Notes: a model not told the origin generated them from the sequence alone. Positions 6,611 to 14,500 are shown, counted from the first letter of the stretch. The stretch is 38,543 nucleotides of DNA from an uncultured Fenollaria sp. (GCF_946221515.1 NZ_CAMJVK010000009.1:1-38543), one strand, 5' to 3'. Translations and numbers: made by a program.

Positions 6611-8194
6611 CTATTTAATTCTTATCAATTTTTTATTCTTTATCTCATATACTTTATCAGCAATTTTTTCTATACTCTCATTATGAGAAACTAAAATTAC
6701 TGTTTTATATTTTGTAAAATCTTTAATGCAGTCTATGACTAAATCTGAATTATTTTTATCTATATAATTAAGTGGCTCATCAAAGATAAATATTTCTCCC
6801 ATGCTTTGAAATGCTCTTTCAAGCTCTATAAGTTTTTTCTCTCCACCAGATAGATTATTCATGCTTGATCCAAGAACTGTATCTAAGCTAAGATTGTTTT
6901 TCTCTAGAAGCTTGATTATCTTTGTATTTGTATCAACACTTTTATTTGAAAACATATTGATATTTTCTTCTATAGTTCCATAGAATATATCTGCCTTATC
7001 TGGAACTAGCCTTATAATTTTATTTAATATGTTTGATTCTTTATTCACTTCACAGCCATTTAAAAATATTTCTCCACTATAATCAGTCTCAAGACCTGAT
7101 ATAGCTCTAAGTAGGCTTGTCTTACCTGAACCGTTGCTCCCCTTTATCAGTATCTTCTCACCTTTTTTTATCTCTAAATTAATCTTATCTAAAATAAGTT
7201 CATTGTATTCTATGGATAAATCTTTTAGCTCTAGGCTTTCAAAATCTTTTGCATCCTCATCTATAAGTTTGCTTTCAAAATTAATTACACTATTCAATCT
7301 TTCTTTGTGCATTTCATACAAGGACTTCTCTCTTGGATATGACATGTAAAACTCTATTGGGTTCCAAAGCTTTGATACATATTGGCTAAATAGAATTAAG
7401 GTGCCTATACTGACTGAGCCTTTAAAAACTAAAAAGCCACCGAAGATGTATATGATTAGGTCGAGCACATTTAAAAGGCCATTCGACATAAAATAATCAT
7501 AAACTATATCAATCTTGAGTCTTTCAAAAACTTTTTCGAGATACTTATCCAAACCCGCTTCATTTTTTATAATTGTATCTTCACTTGAATTAAATGCTTT
7601 TATCGTGTAATTATAATTATAAAACTCTTCGATATTACTATTAAGCTTTTCATTTGTTTCTTCTATGTCCTTGTTAACTACAGCTTCTTTCTCGCTCATC
7701 TTGTTTTGTATGAAATAAAATATTGGTAGTATTATAAGTATAGATGCGCTCAGATAAATATTCTCTCTAAGCATAAGTATTATAATTAAAACCAAATAAA
7801 TCGCTTTAACTACTCTCTTGTATGGCATTTCTATTATGAAAGCTCTTAATCCTTCAAGATCTGAGTTAAAAAGCTGAATTATCGATCCTAATGTTTTGCT
7901 CTTTAAATTGTTTAAACTTTCAAAACCAAGATAATTGTAAAACTTGCTTCTAAGCCTTCTTAATTCTTTTTCTTCATAGTAAATCATAAAATAATATGAA
8001 AGAGCTAATGTGCTTATGAACGCTATTATCAAAACACAAAATATTATGGCGTTAAACTTAAATAAAGTATAATTCTTATCGCTGACTGCATCAACTATCT
8101 TTTTAATAAAGATAGGTACTGCGAGTGATATGAACATATTTATGCTTTGAAATATGTAATATAAATATTTAATAAGTTTATTATTTTTCTTCAT
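6611..8194 (-). CDS. ABC exporter, fused permease and ATPase, divergent
   Basis: A 527-residue ABC half-exporter. I place the start at the ATG at 8194, because the GTG nine bases upstream is part of the AGAGGTG ribosome site. About six membrane helices lie in residues 8-280. The ATPase has Walker A GSNGSGKT (352-359), signature LSGGEKK (448-454), FDEPL (471-475) in place of DEPT, and switch histidine 504. The Q-loop glutamine appears replaced by aspartate (LVPDKADIF, Asp399), which is unusual and may indicate altered coupling or a degenerate partner in a heterodimer. It has its own promoter at 8225-8253. It was probably once directly downstream of the 9370-13006 operon, before the insertion sequence arrived. 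The substrate is unknown. Confidence 0.88.
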   Translation of the reverse strand: MKKNNKLIKYLYYIFQSINMFISLAVPIFIKKIVDAVSDKNYTLFKFNAIIFCVLIIAFISTLALSYYFMIYYEEKELRRLRSKFYNYLGFESLNNLKSKTLGSIIQLFNSDLEGLRAFIIEMPYKRVVKAIYLVLIIILMLRENIYLSASILIILPIFYFIQNKMSEKEAVVNKDIEETNEKLNSNIEEFYNYNYTIKAFNSSEDTIIKNEAGLDKYLEKVFERLKIDIVYDYFMSNGLLNVLDLIIYIFGGFLVFKGSVSIGTLILFSQYVSKLWNPIEFYMSYPREKSLYEMHKERLNSVINFESKLIDEDAKDFESLELKDLSIEYNELILDKINLEIKKGEKILIKGSNGSGKTSLLRAISGLETDYSGEIFLNGCEVNKESNILNKIIRLVPDKADIFYGTIEENINMFSNKSVDTNTKIIKLLEKNNLSLDTVLGSSMNNLSGGEKKLIELERAFQSMGEIFIFDEPLNYIDKNNSDLVIDCIKDFTKYKTVILVSHNESIEKIADKVYEIKNKKLIRIK

Positions 8195-8224
8195 ATAAAT
8201 CACCTCTTACTGTGAACTAATTTA

Positions 8225-8253
8225 ATTATATACCTTGGTGTTAATTTTATCAA
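8225..8253 (-). promoter_or_regulatory. Promoter of the third ABC gene
   Basis: TTGATA (8248-8253), a 17-nt spacer and TATAAT (8225-8230) on the minus strand, ending 4 nt from the left direct repeat of the insertion sequence. The insertion left this promoter intact. Confidence 0.7.
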
Positions 8254-8257
8254 GATT

Positions 8258-8283
8258 AGCATAAAAAAAGATAAGCCCAATTG
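8258..8283. repeat. Left 26-bp target-site duplication
   Basis: Identical over all 26 bases to 9328-9353, starting AGCATAAAAAAAG and ending CCCAATTG. The flanking bases differ at once on both sides, so the copies directly abut the insertion sequence. It is a copy of half of the terminator hairpin that lies at 9337-9364. Confidence 0.85.
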
Positions 8284-8309
8284 TCTTAATTGTCAAGACA
8301 TATGTTACA
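8284..8309. repeat. Left terminal inverted repeat of the IS
   Basis: Starts TCTTAATTGTCAAG and ends with ACATATGTTACA. It matches the reverse complement of the right end at 19 of 26 positions, with the inner 12 bases identical. The transposase stop codon (8286-8288) lies inside it. Confidence 0.75.
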
Positions 8310-9227
8310 CTTAGAAAAATATTCTTTTACAACTTGGTTTGGAGTTTTAAAGTTTAATGATATTTTTGCTGTATTGTTATATCTATTTTGATGTTTATAT
8401 ATTTGCTTAATTAGATCTTTTTCTCTTGTAAATATTTTTCTGTTGTACACTATTTTGCCATCTTCTCTATGGCTTCTTTCTACTTTTCCATTTTGCCATG
8501 GTGAGTATGGTCTTGTCCTTTTAATCTTCATTCCTAGTTTTTGTGCAACTTTTTCAAATGCGCTTGTTTTGTCTGTCTTGTCTCCATCGTTTACAAATTC
8601 ATATCCGTTGTCTACTTGTATTGTGTTTATTTTAAATCCTAATTTGTTTTCTAGTTCTATTAAAAATTTACTTGTTTCATATGTGCTTTTTTCTTTAACT
8701 ATTTTTAGTATTCTTTTTCTGCTAAACTCGTCTATTGCTGTTATTTGATAGTATTTACATCCATATGCTGGAAACTTTATACACTCTTGTGGAACGTGTT
8801 TTATATCTACTTGTACTTTATCTCCTGGATATTTGCCATCTAGTTTTATATACTTTGTATAGCTTTTACGGCGCTTTTCCACGTTTTTGTATCCTTTTAC
8901 ACGTATTTGTCTACACATGCTCCAAAAACTTCTTGTATAGCCTTTTGCTAAGCATCTAACGTATACTTCTGCAAGGCCATAGATACCATTTCTTCTATAC
9001 ATATCTTTTATTAGTTTAAGTTCTTCTTCTGTGTGTGCATTTGGGCTATTGTGTGGTCTTCTTGACTTAAGTGCTAGGCTTCTTACTGTCCCATCGTATT
9101 TTGCTAATTGTCTGTAAACGAATTGGCGATTTGTGTGGTAGCGTCTTGCGGCTTTTGTTGCTCCATATTTTAAGGCATAATCACATAATCTCTTGCGAAA
9201 ACGCATTTCTTCTGTTATAATTGTCAT
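8286..9227 (-). CDS. DDE transposase, IS481-like integrase core
   Basis: A single-frame transposase of 313 residues. The N-terminal helix-turn-helix region (about residues 8-50, with GATKAARRYHTNRQFVYRQL at 22-41) is followed by a second HTH-like region and an rve/DDE core. Asp141 lies in KVQVDIKHV, Asp206 in TIQVDNGYEF and Glu250 in WQNGKVERSHRE, so the catalytic triad is complete. The 43 residues between the second Asp and the Glu exceed the usual 34-35 because of a short insert (VNDGDKTDKTSAF). There is no frameshift and no second ORF, unlike IS3 elements. The ribosome site is AAAGGAG. The family is best called IS481-like; IS1202-like behaviour is suggested by the long target duplication. 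Confidence 0.88.
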   Translation of the reverse strand: MTIITEEMRFRKRLCDYALKYGATKAARRYHTNRQFVYRQLAKYDGTVRSLALKSRRPHNSPNAHTEEELKLIKDMYRRNGIYGLAEVYVRCLAKGYTRSFWSMCRQIRVKGYKNVEKRRKSYTKYIKLDGKYPGDKVQVDIKHVPQECIKFPAYGCKYYQITAIDEFSRKRILKIVKEKSTYETSKFLIELENKLGFKINTIQVDNGYEFVNDGDKTDKTSAFEKVAQKLGMKIKRTRPYSPWQNGKVERSHREDGKIVYNRKIFTREKDLIKQIYKHQNRYNNTAKISLNFKTPNQVVKEYFSKCNICLDN

Positions 9228-9301
9228 GAGAGAGGCTCCTTTCTGGTTTTTTTGTTGTCAAACCTATTATATCAGAATACCTCTCTTTTTTTATTTGTTT
9301 T

Positions 9302-9327
9302 TGTAACATATGTTATACCACATAACA
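9302..9327. repeat. Right terminal inverted repeat of the IS
   Basis: Read on the minus strand it starts TGTTATGTGGTATA and continues ACATATGTTACA. It is the partner of 8284-8309. Confidence 0.75.
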
Positions 9328-9353
9328 AGCATAAAAAAAGATAAGCCCAATTG
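9328..9353. repeat. Right 26-bp target-site duplication
   Basis: Identical to 8258-8283. This copy keeps its original context, because it continues into the second arm of the terminator at 9356-9364. Confidence 0.85.
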
Positions 9354-9364
9354 AACTTATCTTT
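9333..9364 (-). terminator. Terminator of the glycosyltransferase/Fe-S operon
   Basis: On the minus strand AAAGATAAG pairs with CTTATCTTT around a 10-nt loop (9337-9364), and the T-run continues to 9333. It starts 6 nt after the stop of the iron-sulfur gene. The insertion sequence's target duplication includes its distal arm. Confidence 0.85.
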
Positions 9365-9369
9365 CAAAT

Positions 9370-10326
9370 TTATCTTCCGCCATAAAATTTCATCTTTATT
9401 AATCTAGCTAGACTTGTTGGAACGACTTTTTCATCTGTTCCAAGTATCATGCAAAGTGCGTGCTGATTAGCTATGCCGTTTTTTGTGAACTGTATCGAGC
9501 AGCTTGCGCAATATGTTGTGACCATGCTGTCATAATTTTTAAGTCTATCTAGGAATGCTTTCGCTATCTCGGGTTCGTCGCGGCTCGCAAGTCCGCCTAG
9601 GCCGCAGCATAGAACGTCTTTGTAATCGCTCTTAGCGTTTGGCATAAAGTATTTTAAATCTTTAAACATCTCTTTATGAACTTTGTCTGGACATGGGTGG
9701 TAGATGTGAAACTCATCTTCAAAAATCTTGCCTATGCCTAGCTCGTGAAGCTTTTCATATATTGTTATTACGTTTATGTCTGTGTAATCTTTAAAGAAGT
9801 GGTAGCAGTTTGGGCAGCATGTAACTACTCTCTTTACTTTTTTCTTAAGTAATAGCATTTTGACGTGATCAATGTTATTTTGCGCACGCTCCTTGTCACC
9901 GCTCTCAAAGACTGGCTTTCCGCAGCAGTCGATTGAGTAGTCACAGCCATCGTCCTTAAATATCTCTATCATCTTCTTAGTTGTTTCTGGAAAGGCTCTT
10001 GGAAATGAGCAGCCAAGCCACAATAAATCCTTAGTCTCTTTATTTGAGTTATTTCTGAATTTATATAGGGATTTCTCAAACTTCATCATGCCGAAGCCCT
10101 CATTTTTCCTATGTATTAGTGAAATCTCTCTGCCATCTAAATCTACTGGACAGACCTCGTAGCAGCGGCCACATAAAAAACATGAGTAAGCAAGGTCCTC
10201 TCTTGACGCAAAATCTGCTAAGTCTAGTTTGTATTTCGTTAAAAAGTCGCAGTTTTGTGTGCATAGGCTGCAGTCGAGGCAAGTATCTTTAACGTATTTT
10301 AAATAATTTTTCTTATCATCTTTCAT
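9370..10326 (-). CDS. CCG-domain 4Fe-4S protein, HdrD/GlpC-like
   Basis: A 318-residue cytoplasmic iron-sulfur oxidoreductase subunit. Two ferredoxin-type cluster motifs (Cys16/19/22/26 and Cys49/52/55/59, the last followed by Pro) are followed by two cysteine-rich CCG segments: SIDCCGKP with TCCPNC, and VLCCGLGG with TYCASC. This layout is that of heterodisulfide-reductase subunit D, glycolate oxidase GlcF and GlpC-like electron carriers. No flavin-containing partner is encoded nearby, so donor and acceptor are unknown. It is the last gene of a five-gene operon and overlaps the glycosyltransferase gene by 11 nt, which argues for translational coupling and a shared pathway. A specific substrate cannot be assigned. 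Confidence 0.85.
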   Translation of the reverse strand: MKDDKKNYLKYVKDTCLDCSLCTQNCDFLTKYKLDLADFASREDLAYSCFLCGRCYEVCPVDLDGREISLIHRKNEGFGMMKFEKSLYKFRNNSNKETKDLLWLGCSFPRAFPETTKKMIEIFKDDGCDYSIDCCGKPVFESGDKERAQNNIDHVKMLLLKKKVKRVVTCCPNCYHFFKDYTDINVITIYEKLHELGIGKIFEDEFHIYHPCPDKVHKEMFKDLKYFMPNAKSDYKDVLCCGLGGLASRDEPEIAKAFLDRLKNYDSMVTTYCASCSIQFTKNGIANQHALCMILGTDEKVVPTSLARLIKMKFYGGR

Positions 10327-11002
10327 CTCTATATCTCCTTGTGATCTCTTCTATCGGATAGCCGAGTAAGAACATGAATTTCAGCTTCTTGTGTAGAATT
10401 ATGGTTTTAAGTATACCGCTGTTTTCAAAGCGTCTTGCGTCTGTCGTAACGTATGAGTCTATAGCCTTTATCCTTGTTCCTTCTTTTTTGAGCCTTCTTG
10501 ACATTTCGTAGTCTTCCATAAGTGGTAGCTCTTTAAACATGCCCATCTCTATGAATTTTTCGCGCCTAAAGGACATAACTTGGTCGCCATAGGCAATATT
10601 ATATAATTTTAGTCTTATATTTGATCTAAAGGCGACGATTTTCATTAAAAATCTTTTGCTAGTAAATTTTATCTTAATGGCTGCGGCACTGTACTTATCA
10701 AGTGCCTTATCCATCTTGACTATGGCATCCTTATCCAAATAAGAGTCTGCGTGCAAAAACATTATCTTGTCCTCGCTCGTATCTTTAAAGCCTGTATTCA
10801 TCTGAACTGAGCGTGATTTTTCGCTGTGGACTATCTTGAATGGAAATTTCTTATTTAATTTTTCTAAAACTTCAAGCGTTTTGTCCCCACCATCTGCATA
10901 AGCTATATAGACCTTGAAGTCTCCATCTAAGCTATATAAATGCCTTATGAAGCGCTCTATGCTTTTTTCTTCATTATATACTGGAACTACTATTGCTATC
11001 AT
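10316..11002 (-). CDS. Family 2 glycosyltransferase (TIGR04283-like)
   Basis: A 228-residue GT-A glycosyltransferase without membrane helices. The nucleotide-sugar fold starts with IAIVVPVYNEEKSIERF (2-18). It is followed by AYADGGDKTLEVL (35-47), the acceptor-site segment SRSVQMNTGF and a DXD-like HADS near residue 76, all typical of family 2. Size and motifs match TIGR04283, named rSAM/selenodomain-associated transferase 2. The partner family (transferase 1, DUF2064) is encoded in the same operon at 12290-13006, which supports the call. It overlaps both neighbours. It probably moves a sugar to a lipid or small-molecule acceptor; donor and acceptor are unknown. Confidence 0.85.
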   Translation of the reverse strand: MIAIVVPVYNEEKSIERFIRHLYSLDGDFKVYIAYADGGDKTLEVLEKLNKKFPFKIVHSEKSRSVQMNTGFKDTSEDKIMFLHADSYLDKDAIVKMDKALDKYSAAAIKIKFTSKRFLMKIVAFRSNIRLKLYNIAYGDQVMSFRREKFIEMGMFKELPLMEDYEMSRRLKKEGTRIKAIDSYVTTDARRFENSGILKTIILHKKLKFMFLLGYPIEEITRRYRDER

Positions 11003-11648
11003 TTTTCTTGTTAACGTACTTTGTCAGCAAAATGGAAATAATTACAAGAGCGAGCATGATTAAAACTGCGATCAGAAACTCTTTGGACTTGTAGTCTTTA
11101 ATCTTGTCACCTAGGTTTAGGTAAACAAGCGTTCCAGGCATTATCCCCAAGAAAGAAACGATTAAATACTTCCAAAAGCTTATATCAGTTAGTGGATAGG
11201 CATAATTAAGTATATTGTATGGAATGATTGGCGTAAGCCTTAGTAAAAATAGTCCTGATGCGATCTTGGCGTGTTTGGCAAAATATCTATCGTAAGTCTT
11301 TTTGCTCACATGCTTATGAACCAAGGCGCTTACAAAATCTCTGCCGATGTATCTTGCGATGACAAACATAATAGACATATTTAAAAGTGCTCCGACCATG
11401 GTCAAGAGACTTCCCTTTACAAAGCCAAATAAGGCAGCGGCTATAAGTGCAAGCACTGGCACTGGGAAGAAAAATATTGGTAGTATTGCAAAAGCTGCTA
11501 CGTATAAGACTTCTGAAAGCTCTCTTCGCTCTTCGATAAAGGCCTTGAGCTTTTCCATCGGCACGTACTTTATAACTAGAACGGAGCCTATTATTATGAG
11601 TAATAGGCTCAGTATTTTAATTGGATTTATTTGCTTTTTTCTTGTCAT
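10974..11648 (-). CDS. TVP38/TMEM64 (VTT domain) membrane protein, copy 2
   Basis: A 224-residue membrane protein of the TVP38/DedA-like VTT family. It has an N-terminal helix (about 10-27), a long amphipathic linker, a glycine/alanine-rich segment (IAAALFGFVKGSL), then the signature FLLRLTPIIPYNILNYA followed by FWKYLIVSFLGIMPGT and a C-terminal helix. VTT proteins are membrane-embedded, and the DedA relatives have been linked to undecaprenyl-phosphate or phospholipid translocation. It overlaps both flanking genes by about 30 nt. It is related to, but clearly diverged from, the gene directly upstream, so the pair is probably an old duplication. A role in moving a lipid-linked product of the two transferases is my inference. 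Confidence 0.85.
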   Translation of the reverse strand: MTRKKQINPIKILSLLLIIIGSVLVIKYVPMEKLKAFIEERRELSEVLYVAAFAILPIFFFPVPVLALIAAALFGFVKGSLLTMVGALLNMSIMFVIARYIGRDFVSALVHKHVSKKTYDRYFAKHAKIASGLFLLRLTPIIPYNILNYAYPLTDISFWKYLIVSFLGIMPGTLVYLNLGDKIKDYKSKEFLIAVLIMLALVIISILLTKYVNKKNDSNSSSSI

Positions 11649-12312
11649 TATATATCTTGCCTATCATATAAACTAAGGCACTTAGAGCAACAACAGAAAC
11701 TATTGATATAAATATAGTCTTTGTAGAGCCAGCTAAATTACCTAAGTATGAGTAAACGATAGTTGCTGGTAGTTGTCCAAGACCTGTTGCTAGGAAGAAG
11801 TCCCAGAACTTTATAGGTGTTAGGCCTGCTGCGTAACTAACTATGTCAAAGGAAACAAATGGAAGTAGTCTACAGATAAGTATTGAGTTTTTGCCGTATC
11901 TTTCAAAGAATTCATCAACTTTTGCAAGGCCAGTCTTAGTAACAACCTTTTCAACATAGTCTCTACCTAGTGTTCTAGCGATATAGAAGCATAGTGCGGC
12001 TCCTGCCATTGCTGACCAGAACGATAGTAGGGCGCCCTTCCACCAGCCAAATACCGCTGCATTTGCTAAAGTGATTAGTAGGGCAGGTATTGGTGCAAGA
12101 ACTGATTGCAAAATCATTAATATAAATGAAATGATAGCTGCATATACGCCATAGCCCCTGATTAGCTCAATAACAGCGTCAAGATTAAGGCTTCCTAGTT
12201 GAGTTACGAAATTTTTCATAGTCGCATTAAAGCTTGGTACTGCAAAATACAGTACTATTACTAGTAATATGATAGAAATAAGTACTATCTTAGAAATTTT
12301 CTTCTTCTTCAT
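11617..12312 (-). CDS. TVP38/TMEM64 (VTT domain) membrane protein, copy 1
   Basis: A 231-residue VTT-domain protein with an N-terminal membrane helix (8-27), the APIPALLITLANAAVFGWW segment and the family signature ICRLLPFVSFDIVSYAAG followed by FWDFFLATGLGQLPAT. The terminal helix ends in a lysine-rich tail. It overlaps the DUF2064 gene upstream by 23 nt and the second VTT gene by 32 nt. Two diverged VTT proteins encoded together suggest a hetero-oligomer or two different faces of one transport step. The exact substrate is unknown. Confidence 0.85.
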   Translation of the reverse strand: MKKKKISKIVLISIILLVIVLYFAVPSFNATMKNFVTQLGSLNLDAVIELIRGYGVYAAIISFILMILQSVLAPIPALLITLANAAVFGWWKGALLSFWSAMAGAALCFYIARTLGRDYVEKVVTKTGLAKVDEFFERYGKNSILICRLLPFVSFDIVSYAAGLTPIKFWDFFLATGLGQLPATIVYSYLGNLAGSTKTIFISIVSVVALSALVYMIGKIYNDKKKANKSN

Positions 12313-13006
12313 TATTATTCCCCCAATTATTTATATTTATTAAGTCGTGAAAAATTGTCTCGTCAAGCTTTATTTTTATGCCATCTAAGATAATCTCATC
12401 CTTACTTAAAAAATACACATTTTTACCAAAGTAATTATATAATAGATCCTCTTTCGTGTCAATATCATCAATGACTCTAAGGCTCTTAATTAGCGAAGTA
12501 TTAGAATTTTTAATAGTTTCTTCGAGTATCATTGATTTATTTTTAAAATCTATATTAAGTTTATTAGCTAAATTAATCTTCGACGCGACTAGTGAATATC
12601 CACCATCCGATGACGGATTAAAAACTATATCATTTGTGTCAAGCGCTGCAAAGGCAGCCTCGATATCTTTTTTGCTAATGTCATAGATGTCAGAGCCGAT
12701 GAGAGCGACCTTTTCGTGAGTCTTAAGAGCCGCATCAATGGCGACCTCCATTCTTTCAAAGAGATTTCCCTCAGCTTGCGCCTTGTATACTTCATTTGCA
12801 AGCAGCTCTTTAAGTACATCTACCTTGTCAATAGGCGTCGCATGCACTTCTAAATCCCATTTATCAGACTTAAGTTCATTTACAAGCCTCTTAATGAGAT
12901 TCTTATGGAAAACGACTATATCCTTCTTAGATAAAAAGTCCTCGAGACGCGTCTTAGTGTGCCCCTCAATAGGTACTCTTGTAAATATAATAAGTAAGTT
13001 CTTCAT
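12290..13006 (-). CDS. DUF2064 / TIGR04282 transferase
   Basis: A 238-residue soluble protein of the TIGR04282 family (rSAM/selenodomain-associated transferase 1, DUF2064), a GT-A-fold nucleotidyl/glycosyl transferase relative. Recognisable parts are LIIFTRVPIEGHTKTRLE at the N-terminus (typical AKxPxPGxxKTRL), ALIGSDIYDIS (the GSDxPxL site) and FNPSSDGGYSLVA (the ExDGGYxLIG loop). The AAGGAG site and ATG at 13006 are clear, and it opens the five-gene overlapping operon. In other genomes this family often travels with TIGR04283 transferases and radical-SAM/selenocysteine-domain proteins, but no radical SAM gene is present here. The reaction is not established. Confidence 0.82.
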   Translation of the reverse strand: MKNLLIIFTRVPIEGHTKTRLEDFLSKKDIVVFHKNLIKRLVNELKSDKWDLEVHATPIDKVDVLKELLANEVYKAQAEGNLFERMEVAIDAALKTHEKVALIGSDIYDISKKDIEAAFAALDTNDIVFNPSSDGGYSLVASKINLANKLNIDFKNKSMILEETIKNSNTSLIKSLRVIDDIDTKEDLLYNYFGKNVYFLSKDEIILDGIKIKLDETIFHDLININNWGNNNEEEENF

Positions 13007-13024
13007 GTATATCTCCTTAAACGC

Positions 13025-13058
13025 AAAAAATGTGTAAAGCGACCTTCACTTTACACAT
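13025..13058 (-). terminator. Terminator after the PHP gene
   Basis: On the minus strand ATGTGTAAAG pairs perfectly with CTTTACACAT around a 9-nt loop (13030-13058), followed by six T. It lies between the PHP gene and the start of the transferase operon, so the operon must have its own promoter nearby or live on readthrough. I could not pin down a good promoter. Confidence 0.88.
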
Positions 13059-13082
13059 CTTATATACCCAATGCAATATTTT

Positions 13083-14477
13083 TTACTTCATCTTATCTAG
13101 TAAATCCTTCCATACAATCATATTATGCTTTATTTTATTTCTGTTGAAAAATATAGGATTACTATGTCCATACAAATGCCCATCTTCATCGCGCACGTCT
13201 ACTCTTATCCAGTGATAATTACTATCTATATAAGATTCGAACGAAGACTGTTTACACTGATCTACCTTTTGTACTTTTCCATCTAGCACCCAATGGATAT
13301 TTAACTTAGAACCATGAAAACACTCTTGCACTATATATGCCACGAGTTTTATATTTCCATTAAAACTATCATTTTCTCTCTCTAATCCAGTATATATTAG
13401 TTTTAATTCATCTTGTCTTGTTACAGATACATCTGCTTTAACCATTGCTTCTTTGATATATGCTGATGAATTGCTGCGAGTGTAAATAAAATTTTTAGGA
13501 TCTCCTAAAAGACATGGATACTCCGAACCATAAAATTTGTCTCCAGCTTTTAAGTGCGAGTCGCTACCACCAATTGCGACCACTTTGTATCCATCATTTA
13601 GAAAGTAATTCCACGCCTTTAGTGCCTTTTCTATAGCTTCATTTGCAGATGGAAGCGTTGGAGAATTAATAATTTCCATAAATTTTACTCTATTTAATGG
13701 AAAATCTTTTATCTTAAAGTCCCAAGGCTCCATGAATGGATGATTTATAGAGACTAATGAATAATTACTTGCCTCTGTAATTATTTGGCTTAAAGCCTCT
13801 TCATCCTCAATTTCATTTGCATGGTGCTCTTCAAATGGAGTTTTTTCTGCAAATAAAAGATTGATATGCCCTAAACTAGAAGTTATCTCTATGCCAGGAT
13901 AAGTTTTTACATGACTATTCTTTGGCCAGGTATAATGAAAAATATTATGATCTGTAGGCACAAAAAAATCCAAACCTTGCTTTTCAGCAACTTCATTATT
14001 TTCCTCTCTTGTCATAAGTCCATCAGAAAATATCGTGTGCGTATGAAAATCACAAGTGTAGTACTCTTTACTCTCTTCCAAATTATCACTATATAAATTT
14101 TCTAATAAATCATACTCATCATCATAAAATATATCAGAACTTTTTTCTTCTTTTATTTCAATAATAGTACTACAAGCATCAGTGTTAGTAATGACACTGT
14201 AGTCTACTCTCCACATACCCTTTGTTATTTTTATCTTGTCTAAGCTTAACAAACAAGGAGATGTCTTTGTAAATTCTTTTGATAATATTCTAGTGCCTTT
14301 CTCGCTTATACCAATTATCTGGGCACAAAGTTTATTATCTGGCGAGTATAGATAAAAACTAAAAAATTCTTTATTATTTTGCCAATTAATTGATATAAAA
14401 TCAATATCTCTATCAATTTCAAACTCAATAGATGCATATGATTTATCTAAGTTAAACTTTAAAAAACTTTCTCTCAT
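13083..14477 (-). CDS. PHP-domain metallohydrolase (CehA/McbA-like)
   Basis: A 464-residue protein with an N-terminal beta-rich domain (about 1-135) and a PHP phosphoesterase domain. Metal-binding residues are visible in order: His145 and His147 in DFHTHTIFSDG, Asp152, His177 in PTDHN, Glu197 and His204, His246 in SINHPF, and Asp306/His308 in GGSDSH. This is the CehA/McbA class of PHP proteins, which act on various phospho- or other esters; the substrate is unknown. A further C-terminal domain (about 360-464) may bind ligand. The start lacks a Shine-Dalgarno site and lies directly after a TATAAT, so either the start is leaderless or the gene was trimmed at its 5' end. Codon use is AT-rich compared with the neighbours. 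Confidence 0.82.
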   Translation of the reverse strand: MRESFLKFNLDKSYASIEFEIDRDIDFISINWQNNKEFFSFYLYSPDNKLCAQIIGISEKGTRILSKEFTKTSPCLLSLDKIKITKGMWRVDYSVITNTDACSTIIEIKEEKSSDIFYDDEYDLLENLYSDNLEESKEYYTCDFHTHTIFSDGLMTREENNEVAEKQGLDFFVPTDHNIFHYTWPKNSHVKTYPGIEITSSLGHINLLFAEKTPFEEHHANEIEDEEALSQIITEASNYSLVSINHPFMEPWDFKIKDFPLNRVKFMEIINSPTLPSANEAIEKALKAWNYFLNDGYKVVAIGGSDSHLKAGDKFYGSEYPCLLGDPKNFIYTRSNSSAYIKEAMVKADVSVTRQDELKLIYTGLERENDSFNGNIKLVAYIVQECFHGSKLNIHWVLDGKVQKVDQCKQSSFESYIDSNYHWIRVDVRDEDGHLYGHSNPIFFNRNKIKHNMIVWKDLLDKMK

Positions 14478-14500
14478 ATTATATAATCAACTATATGTAC

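Larger units (their letters stand above)
8284..9327 (-). mobile_element. Complete 1044-bp insertion sequence, single DDE ORF
   Basis: A transposase gene bounded by imperfect 26-bp inverted repeats and then by perfect 26-bp direct repeats. Both ends place the shared 12-mer ACATATGTTACA exactly 14 bases inside the element boundary, which fixes the ends. The element has inserted in the left arm of the terminator of the iron-sulfur gene (9370-10326), so that only one copy of the terminator stays complete. A target duplication of 26 bp is far longer than the few bp usual for IS481/IS3-type elements. I recall the IS1202 group as one with duplications this long. The intact frame and identical repeats point to a recent insertion. 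Confidence 0.85.

Noticed and set aside
8284..9327. IS3-type element with programmed frameshift
   Set aside because: The transposase is one uninterrupted 313-codon frame with its own start and ribosome site; there is no orfA/orfB overlap.
9331..9353. Direct repeats flanking the transposase as a two-unit CRISPR or attachment site
   Set aside because: There are only two copies, exactly at the ends of an insertion sequence with inverted repeats, so target duplication is the simpler reading.
13030..13215. Short plus-strand frames antisense to the terminator and PHP gene
   Set aside because: No ribosome site, no conserved features, and they overlap a strong terminator.
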